This document shows positions 1 through 4,612 of a DNA stretch of 6,232 nt, one piece after another (within the stretch, counting starts at the first letter, position 1; each line of letters starts with the position of its first letter). A model generated the notes under the pieces. The model saw only the letters and a program-made list of their open reading frames with translations. It had not been told where the DNA came from and did no database searches. Both the position numbers and the translations under genes were made by a program. Origin of the DNA: WTJX01 sp045106295 (GTDB taxonomy: Bacteria > Bacteroidota > Bacteroidia > Cytophagales > JAAEPT01); the NCBI GenBank assembly GCA_045106295.1, contig JBGCEI010000018.1, positions 1 through 6,232 of the forward strand, written 5' to 3'.

Positions 1-1256
1 AAGGTCAAGTACTAGAAGGTGTAATTAAGAACATGACTAACTTCGGTGTATTCATCGATTTAGGTGGTGTAGATGGATTACTTCATATCACAGATATTTC
101 TTGGGGACGTGTTAATCATCCAGAAGAAGTATTGAAACTAGATGAGAAAGTAAACATCGTAGTATTAGACTTTGATGACAACAAGAAGAGAATTTCTCTT
201 GGTATGAAGCAGTTAACGCCACATCCTTGGGATTCACTTCCTGCAGAAATAGGAGAAGGTTCAGCTGTTAAAGGTAAGATTGTAAACGTAGCAGACTACG
301 GAGCATTCTTAGAGCTACAAACAGGAGTAGAAGGACTAATCCACGTTTCTGAAATGTCATGGTCTCAGCACCTAAGAAATCCACAAGACTTCTTAAATGT
401 AGGTGATGAAATCGACGCTAAGGTATTAACCATCGATAGAGAAGAGAGAAAAATGTCTCTTGGTATCAAGCAGTTAACAGAAGATCCTTGGACGAAACAA
501 GACCTATTAACTAAGTACGCTGTAGATACGAAACACAAAGGTATCGTTAGAAACTTAACTAACTTCGGGTTATTTATCGAGTTAGAAGAAGGAATCGACG
601 GACTAGTACACGTTTCAGATCTTTCTTGGACTAGAAAAGTTAAGCACCCATCTGAATTTATCAAAGTAGGAGAAGAGCTTGAAGTAATGGTTCTAGAACT
701 TGACGTAGAGAACAAAAAGCTAGCGCTGAGTCATAAACACTTAGAAGAGAATCCTTGGGATACTTTCGAAGACGTATTTAGCATTGGTTCAGCTCACACA
801 TGTACAGTTGTTCAGAAAAATGAAAAAGCAGCGATTCTAGAATTACCTTACGGTATCGAAGGAGTAGCTACTAATAGACACTTAGATAAAGAAGACGGTA
901 AGCAAGTAGAAAACGGTGAAACGTTAGAATTTGTAGTACTAGAATTCTCTAAATCTGACAGAAGAATTTTACTTTCTCATACAAGAACGTGGAAAGAAGA
1001 AGATGCATCAACCGCATCAACTTACTCACCTTCTAAAGACAAAGTAATGAAGCGTAAGCCAGGACCTAAATCAGGTGGTGCAAACAAAGCAATAGCAGCA
1101 ATCAACAAAGGAGTAGAGAAGTCTACACTTGGAGACCTGTCGGCTTTAGCAGCCCTGAAAGAGAAAATGGAAGATGGAGGCGAAAAACCTGCAGCAAAGA
1201 AAAAGGCAGCTCCTAAGAAAGAAGCGCCTAAAAAAGACGCTGATAAAGCAGAATAA
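1..1256 (+). CDS. rpsA: 30S ribosomal protein S1, C-terminal part (5' end outside window)
   Basis: S1 binds mRNA on the 30S subunit and helps load it for initiation, which matters in phyla with weak Shine-Dalgarno signals. The frame is open from base 3, so the CDS enters from the left edge; the ATG at 33 is an internal Met within the motif KNMTNFGVF. The 417 visible residues hold four S1/OB-fold domains at about residues 1-71, 86-158, 175-247 and 261-331. The first three carry the family pattern NFG or DYG, then G(V/I)(D/E)GL(I/L/V)H(V/I), then SLG.KQL or ALSHKHL. The fourth is more diverged (AAILELPYGIEG). These probably match domains 3-6 of the six-domain protein. The tail from residue 332 contains LGDLSALAALKEKM and ends in a Lys/Ala-rich stretch (about 394-417). 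The stop is TAA at 1254-1256. Family assignment is firm; the missing N-terminus cannot be judged. Confidence 0.96.
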   Translation, partial: GQVLEGVIKNMTNFGVFIDLGGVDGLLHITDISWGRVNHPEEVLKLDEKVNIVVLDFDDNKKRISLGMKQLTPHPWDSLPAEIGEGSAVKGKIVNVADYGAFLELQTGVEGLIHVSEMSWSQHLRNPQDFLNVGDEIDAKVLTIDREERKMSLGIKQLTEDPWTKQDLLTKYAVDTKHKGIVRNLTNFGLFIELEEGIDGLVHVSDLSWTRKVKHPSEFIKVGEELEVMVLELDVENKKLALSHKHLEENPWDTFEDVFSIGSAHTCTVVQKNEKAAILELPYGIEGVATNRHLDKEDGKQVENGETLEFVVLEFSKSDRRILLSHTRTWKEEDASTASTYSPSKDKVMKRKPGPKSGGANKAIAAINKGVEKSTLGDLSALAALKEKMEDGGEKPAAKKKAAPKKEAPKKDADKAE

Positions 1257-1262
1257 TTTCAC

Positions 1263-1295
1263 GATTTCCCAAGGATAATTTATTCTTGGGAAATC
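1263..1295 (+). terminator. Hairpin after rpsA: weak terminator or processing site before tRNA-Cys
   Basis: A perfect 11-bp stem pairs GATTTCCCAAG (1263-1273) with CTTGGGAAATC (1285-1295). With one G-T wobble it extends to 15 bp around a 3-base loop (1278-1280). It starts 6 bases after the rpsA stop. The 3' side is followed only by TTTAA, a poor U-tract, and the tRNA begins 5 bases later. It may terminate rpsA partially, protect its 3' end, or mark a cleavage site between mRNA and tRNA. The stem is seen directly; the function is inferred. Confidence 0.65.
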
Positions 1296-1300
1296 TTTAA

Positions 1301-1371
1301 GGAGTCTTGGCCGAGTGGCTAGGCAGAGGTTTGCAAAACCTCGTACGGCGGTTCGAATCCGCCAGACTCCT
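1301..1371 (+). tRNA. tRNA-Cys (anticodon GCA)
   Basis: A complete 71-base cloverleaf can be folded by hand. The acceptor stem is GGAGTCT (1301-1307) with AGACTCC (1364-1370). The anticodon stem is GAGGT/ACCTC (1326-1330/1338-1342) around loop TTGCAAA, giving anticodon GCA at 1333-1335. The T stem is GGCGG/CCGCC (1347-1351/1359-1363) around TTCGAAT. The discriminator base at 1371 is T, matching the U73 identity element known for tRNA-Cys. The 3' CCA is not encoded (TCA follows), so it must be added by the CCA-adding enzyme. There is little room for its own promoter between the rpsA hairpin and the 5' end. Confidence 0.97.
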
Positions 1372-1383
1372 CATTCATAATAG

Positions 1384-1414
1384 AACCTGATTCAGTAAAG
1401 AATCAGGTTTTTTT
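1384..1414 (+). terminator. Rho-independent terminator of the tRNA-Cys unit
   Basis: A perfect 10-bp stem AACCTGATTC (1384-1393) / GAATCAGGTT (1400-1409) with loop AGTAAA is followed by a run of seven T (1408-1414), then GTTTT. It lies 12 bases after the tRNA 3' end and should end the rpsA/tRNA transcript, isolating it from the peroxidase gene downstream. Confidence 0.93.
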
Positions 1415-1417
1415 GTT

Positions 1418-1433
1418 TTACACCTTCGTGTAA
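1418..1433. repeat. Small inverted repeat with 4-base loop
   Basis: TTACAC (1418-1423) pairs with GTGTAA (1428-1433) around CTTC. It lies directly behind the T-run of the tRNA terminator. It could be a second stabilising hairpin or chance; no function is supported. Confidence 0.35.
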
Positions 1434-1462
1434 TGGCGCGTGAGGTAATAAGTTTTTAAAAG

Positions 1463-1478
1463 GATGATAAGTATCATC
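1463..1478. promoter_or_regulatory. Near-palindrome upstream of the peroxidase gene, candidate operator
   Basis: GATGATA (1463-1469) and TATCATC (1472-1478) form a perfect 7-bp inverted repeat with a 2-base spacer, 62 bases before the ATG of the peroxidase gene. The short spacer suits a dimeric regulator site better than an RNA hairpin. The regulator is unknown. It does not match the standard Fur or PerR consensus well enough to name one. Confidence 0.35.
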
Positions 1479-1494
1479 AAATTTAAGATGTACC

Positions 1495-1513
1495 CTTACT
1501 TGTCTTTAGTAAG
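1495..1513. repeat. Inverted repeat in the peroxidase leader
   Basis: CTTACT (1495-1500) and AGTAAG (1508-1513) form 6-bp arms around a 7-base loop, ending 26 bases before the start codon. It could be a 5' UTR hairpin or a protein site. The stem is short and AT-rich, so chance is possible. Confidence 0.3.
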
Positions 1514-1539
1514 AGCTATTCATATCTTAAGGAAGTAAA

Positions 1540-2865
1540 ATGAAATTGAGATCAGACCATATTGTATTTTTAACATTATTTTTAGTAGCCTGTACTAAAT
1601 CAAGCAACGAAAAAGAACAAATCTTACATAATAATAAGCAACAACAAGACACAATTAAGGTAGATACAGGGACTGTATTACATCAAAAAGACAGCGTACC
1701 ACTTAAAAAAAATATAAGTCGTACAGAACAAGCACTATTACTGTCTAATAAAAAATATTTAAAAACGGCAGAAAAAGAATTTATCAAAGAAGCTCTGTCT
1801 CAATTTTCGGCATTGCCAGCAACAGTCCATGCTCCTTTAGACAATCCACAAACAGAAGAGAAAATACACTTAGGTAAACTCTTGTTTTTTGATCCCATCC
1901 TTTCTGGAGATAAAGATGTGTCGTGTGCCACCTGTCATCACCCGTCGTCAGGCTATGCAGAGTTTGTAGAGGTATCAATCGGTGTAAATGGTCATGGATT
2001 AGGAAGTAAGCGAGCCTTTAATCACCCTAATGATATTCCATTAGTAAAAAGGAACTCACAGACCGTTTTGAATACAGCGTTCAATGGAATCACTACTAAT
2101 CAGAGTAGAACGCCTGAAGTCTCTCCCATGTTTTGGGATTTGAGAGCTAGTAGTTTAGAAGAGCAAGCGTTGAAACCCATAGAATCTCTAGAAGAAATGA
2201 GAGGTAGGAATTACACCGAAAAGCAAATTATTCCAGAAGTAGTTCAACGAGTTCAAAATATACCAGACTATCAAAAGTTATTTGCAAAAGCCTTTGAAGG
2301 AGACGCTTCCGTTTCAGCTAAAAAAATAAGCCAAGCCATTGCTGCATTTGAACGAACATTGATTACTAATAATACACGCTTCGATCAATACATGAGAGGA
2401 GATAAGCAAGCTCTTTCACAAAGTGAGCTAGAAGGATTTAATCAGTTTATCAGCGCTGGTTGTGGTACGTGTCATAATGGTCCGATGTTCTCAGATTTTA
2501 AGCCGCATACACTAGGAGTAAAAGATAATAATAAGCTGACCTATTCCGATAAGGGCTTAGATGATGCCTATGCTTTCCGAACACCTAGTTTAAGAAACTT
2601 ACAATACACAGCTCCATACATGCACAATGGAACAAAGAAAACACTTAAGCAAGTATTGGAGTTTTATGAAGACATTACCTTTGGAAAGGTTGAGAATAAA
2701 TTAGTAAAGAAAGAAGCACTTGATCCTTTATTAAAAGTGGTGGATATTCCAGTTAAGGATATGTCACTCATTATTTCGTTCTTGAATACACTCAACTCAA
2801 CTGGTTTTGATAAAGAAGTGCCTCAATCCGTTCCTAGTGGATTACCAGTAGGAGGGAATATTTAG
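1540..2865 (+). CDS. Di-haem cytochrome c peroxidase / MauG-family lipoprotein
   Basis: Family members reduce H2O2 with electrons from small c-type cytochromes, or as MauG-like enzymes oxidise protein or small-molecule substrates. The N-terminus is a lipoprotein signal with lipobox LVAC (Cys18), so the mature protein should be lipid-anchored outside the inner membrane. A polar linker of about 75 residues follows. Two c-type haem sites are visible: CATCH at residues 129-133 and CGTCH at 308-312. Other family marks are RNSQTVLNTAFN, FWDLRASSLEEQALKPI, AIAAFERTLIT.NTRFDQYMRGD, and PYMHNGT, whose Met361 probably ligates the C-terminal haem. At 441 residues it is complete and somewhat longer than classical CcpA because of the linker. 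AAGGAAG (1529-1535) lies 4 bases before the ATG and is a good ribosome binding site, fixing the start. Flanking genes are far enough away that it is probably monocistronic. Peroxidase versus MauG-like oxidase cannot be settled from sequence alone. Confidence 0.9.
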   Translation: MKLRSDHIVFLTLFLVACTKSSNEKEQILHNNKQQQDTIKVDTGTVLHQKDSVPLKKNISRTEQALLLSNKKYLKTAEKEFIKEALSQFSALPATVHAPLDNPQTEEKIHLGKLLFFDPILSGDKDVSCATCHHPSSGYAEFVEVSIGVNGHGLGSKRAFNHPNDIPLVKRNSQTVLNTAFNGITTNQSRTPEVSPMFWDLRASSLEEQALKPIESLEEMRGRNYTEKQIIPEVVQRVQNIPDYQKLFAKAFEGDASVSAKKISQAIAAFERTLITNNTRFDQYMRGDKQALSQSELEGFNQFISAGCGTCHNGPMFSDFKPHTLGVKDNNKLTYSDKGLDDAYAFRTPSLRNLQYTAPYMHNGTKKTLKQVLEFYEDITFGKVENKLVKKEALDPLLKVVDIPVKDMSLIISFLNTLNSTGFDKEVPQSVPSGLPVGGNI

Positions 2866-3019
2866 TTCGACTAACCTGATCGAATCAAGCTATTAGACGA
2901 ATAGAAATAGTAGTTAGACCTTTAACTATTGCCGAATTACAATTGGCTATTTGCTATTCAATGCTTCAAATTTGAAATTTGTGTTTTACATTTTTTAGCA
3001 CGATGAGATATGTTTAATT

Positions 3020-3050
3020 TTTGTACTTTGGAATTTGTACTTTGGAATTT
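3020..3050. repeat. Tandem duplication of a 14-bp unit
   Basis: TTTGTACTTTGGAA occurs at 3020-3033 and again without a gap at 3034-3047, followed by TTT that begins a third copy. The two copies are identical. The units contain TTTG and TTGG, which resemble pieces of Bacteroidota promoter elements, so this could be a duplicated promoter piece, a doubled protein site, or a slippage product. Confidence 0.85.
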
Positions 3051-3123
3051 TCACTCTCATGTTTTAGCTAATCTCACCCTATTTTACTAGTGTTTTTCCT
3101 TATTTAAATATCATCTAAATAGC

Positions 3124-3147
3124 GGGGTGGCAAAAAATAAAAACCCC
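3124..3147. repeat. GGGGT/ACCCC inverted repeat, possible weak terminator
   Basis: GGGGT (3124-3128) pairs with ACCCC (3143-3147) around a 14-base A-rich loop, followed by TTT. These are the only G/C runs in a very AT-rich stretch. The stem is short and the T-run is only three, so a terminator is possible but weak. Confidence 0.35.
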
Positions 3148-3164
3148 TTTATAAGATAAATAGA

Positions 3165-3191
3165 CTTGTTTTTTAGAAATAGTTAAACAAG
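3165..3191. promoter_or_regulatory. Inverted repeat upstream of actA, candidate operator or leader hairpin
   Basis: CTTGTTT (3165-3171) and AAACAAG (3185-3191) form perfect 7-bp arms spaced by 13 bases, ending 94 bases before the actA start. The left arm overlaps the best -7-like element (TAGACTTG, 3161-3168), so a protein bound here could block or position RNA polymerase. Function is inferred from position only. Confidence 0.35.
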
Positions 3192-3285
3192 ATGGAACTA
3201 AACGTAAAAAGATTTAAGTGCAAGTATTGGTAAAGAAAAGCACAGCTATTAGATTTGCGGTAATATTAAGCATAGTGAACAAAAA

Positions 3286-3852
3286 ATGATGCGAAATTTA
3301 TTACAAAATAGAAAGTCAGTAATGCGATTTGTAACGACTTTAGTTCTTTTTTTAACGGTATCTATCAGTTCGCTATTCGGACAGACCATCCCTTCGGACG
3401 ATGCCTCAATAGCAGCAGGTAAGAAATTATTTAGCCTAAACTGTAAGTCTTGTCATGCCATCAACAAGCAAGTAGTTGGTCCAGCATTAGCAGGAGTTAC
3501 TTCTAAGCATGAATTATCATGGTTGTTGCAGTGGATCAAGAATGCACCGGAGATGATCGCTTCTGGAGATGACCAAGCTGTAGCCTTGTATGCACAGTAT
3601 AAATCAGCAGGTATGATGAATGCATTTGCTTCATTTTCTGAAACAGACATTTTAAGCATATTAGCTTACATCAATACAGGTGGTGAAACCCCTCCTCCTC
3701 CAGGTGGTGGCGATAAAGGTGGTGAAGTTGTTCAAACAGCTGGAACAGACTCAAGTTTTAATTACAACATCCGTGTAGGAGAAAACGTCTTACTTCCGTT
3801 ACTAATTGTCACCCATATAATGATGTTATCTTCCATCGTCATTAGAATATAA
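3286..3852 (+). CDS. actA: ActA, N-terminal part: signal peptide, monohaem cytochrome c domain, membrane helix
   Basis: This is the front part of the haem subunit of alternative complex III (menaquinol:electron acceptor oxidoreductase). The 188 residues hold a signal peptide (about 1-33, hydrophobic core 15-31, ending SLFGQ) and a class I-type monohaem cytochrome c domain. The haem site is CKSCH (53-57), followed by VGPALAGV, with a likely distal Met ligand at 110 or 111 in GMMNAF. A Pro/Gly-rich linker (about 133-146) and one membrane helix (about 167-187) follow. Translation then stops at TAA 3850-3852, right after the helix. The frame continues unchanged into the pentahaem half, and as I recall Bacteroidota homologues carry both halves in one chain, so this ORF is probably one piece of an interrupted actA. 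The first ATG is at 3286, with alternatives at 3289 and 3322; no clear Shine-Dalgarno sequence chooses among them. It could also be a genuine stand-alone membrane cytochrome c. Confidence 0.8.
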   Translation: MMRNLLQNRKSVMRFVTTLVLFLTVSISSLFGQTIPSDDASIAAGKKLFSLNCKSCHAINKQVVGPALAGVTSKHELSWLLQWIKNAPEMIASGDDQAVALYAQYKSAGMMNAFASFSETDILSILAYINTGGETPPPPGGGDKGGEVVQTAGTDSSFNYNIRVGENVLLPLLIVTHIMMLSSIVIRI

Positions 3853-3861
3853 AAAAAAAAA
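3850..3861 (+). other. In-frame stop plus A11 tract interrupting actA
   Basis: TAA at 3850-3852 interrupts an otherwise continuous frame. The codon before reads ATA, and after it come three AAA codons, then GAAGAAGAC. The A-run spans 3851-3861 (11 A). The frame is the same on both sides, so this is a nonsense codon and not a frameshift. A Tyr codon (TAT or TAC) in its place would give IRIYKKKEED, a normal basic cytoplasmic loop after a membrane helix. Confidence 0.85.
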
Positions 3862-3930
3862 GAAGAAGACGGTGAGCTGGAAGAAGATGATAAAGAATTC
3901 ATCAATCAGAAAACAGACTGGAAAAAATCA

Positions 3931-4575
3931 TTGACTAACCCAATATTTGTAGGGGTAGCTTCAGTAATCATCCTATTGGTAACACTGTATGTGTTAATTA
4001 CGCAAGTGTTGTACGGAATAGGGGTGTCTCAAGGATATGCTCCTAAGCAGCCAATTGCTTTCTCTCACAAAATACATGCAGGTCAAATGGAAATTGACTG
4101 TCAATACTGTCACACAGGAGTTAGAAAGAGTAAGAATGCAAACATTCCTTCTCCAAATATCTGTATGAACTGTCACTCGCAGATCAAAACAGAATCTCCA
4201 GAGATCAAGAAAATTCACAAAGCCATTGGTTACAATGCTGAAACAGGTGAATATTCTGGTGAAACTAAGCCTATCGAATGGGTTAGAATTCACAACCTAC
4301 CAGATTTAGCGTACTTCAATCACTCACAACATGCACAAGTAGGAAACCTACAGTGTGAAACATGTCACGGAGAGGTCAAAGAAATGGAAGTTGTTTACCA
4401 ATATGCTCCACTAACAATGGGATGGTGTGTGAACTGTCACAGAGAAACACAAGTCAACGCAAAAGGAAACGACTATTACGACAAATTATTAGAAATTCAC
4501 GAAAGTAAATATGGTGACGAGCCGATGAAAGTAGAAAACATCGGAGGAACGGAATGTGCTAAGTGTCATTATTAA
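3931..4575 (+). CDS. actA: ActA, C-terminal part: membrane helix and pentahaem cytochrome c domain
   Basis: This is the electron-transfer core of ActA. Counted from the TTG at 3931, a membrane helix (about 4-28) leads into a periplasmic domain with five CXXCH sites: CQYCH 57-61, CMNCH 78-82, CETCH 142-146, CVNCH 166-170 and CAKCH 209-213 at the very end. Extra His residues in FSHKIHAG (46, 49) and NHSQH (131, 134) are likely distal haem ligands. GYAPKQPI, WVRIHNLPD and APLTMGWC are typical of ACIII pentahaem subunits. The frame is open from 3853, adding a charged loop (KKKEEDGELEEDDKEF, then a WKKS) before the helix. No in-frame ATG exists before 3931, and TTG has only a weak GGA upstream. 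A chain starting at TTG would lose the basic residues that orient the helix. This argues that the true N-terminus lies upstream and that the two halves were one protein. actB follows after 37 bases. Confidence 0.85.
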   Translation: MTNPIFVGVASVIILLVTLYVLITQVLYGIGVSQGYAPKQPIAFSHKIHAGQMEIDCQYCHTGVRKSKNANIPSPNICMNCHSQIKTESPEIKKIHKAIGYNAETGEYSGETKPIEWVRIHNLPDLAYFNHSQHAQVGNLQCETCHGEVKEMEVVYQYAPLTMGWCVNCHRETQVNAKGNDYYDKLLEIHESKYGDEPMKVENIGGTECAKCHY

Positions 4576-4612
4576 TACGCAATTAAATTAAGAATAAGTA
4601 GTTTTTCATACT

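Larger units (their letters stand above)
2866..3285. other. 420-base gene-free region before the act operon
   Basis: No credible gene is seen on either strand; the only short frames are of about 13 codons. It is strongly AT-rich. Directly after the peroxidase stop is a weak hairpin TTCGA-N9-TCGAA (2866-2884). A second imperfect stem lies at 2908-2931 (arms of 9 including two G-T pairs, loop GACCTT). Neither has a T-run, so no clear terminator for the peroxidase gene is present. TTCAAATTTGAA (2965-2976) is a perfect 12-bp palindrome. A tandem duplication and two further inverted repeats are listed separately. The act promoter probably lies here, but I find no exact match to the Bacteroidota -7 motif TAnnTTTG. 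The closest is TAGACTTG at 3161-3168, with one mismatch and no convincing -33 TTG. Confidence 0.6.

Noticed and set aside
33..35. ATG as the start of a 407-residue S1-like protein
   Set aside because: The frame is open to the left edge and the upstream codons complete the first strand of an S1 domain, so this Met is internal.
365..715. Minus-strand reading frame of 116 codons inside rpsA
   Set aside because: It is antisense to a strongly conserved S1 gene, is Ser-rich low-quality sequence and shows no recognisable motif.
1463..1478. Fur or PerR box
   Set aside because: The arms do not match either consensus beyond general AT-richness; only an unnamed palindrome is supported.
2908..2931. Terminator of the peroxidase gene
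   Set aside because: The stem needs two G-T pairs and is followed by GCCGAATTAC with no T-run.
3192..3233. Small peptide MELNVKRFKCKYW
   Set aside because: Only 13 codons, with no ribosome binding site or recognisable feature.
3847..3865. Programmed -1 or +1 ribosomal frameshift, or transcript slippage on A11, to bypass the stop
   Set aside because: The frames before and after the stop are the same, so one shift would not join them; the TAA lies at the 5' edge of the A-run and survives any length change.
3994..4293. Minus-strand reading frame of 99 codons inside the pentahaem region
   Set aside because: It is antisense to clear CXXCH-bearing coding sequence and has no motif of its own.
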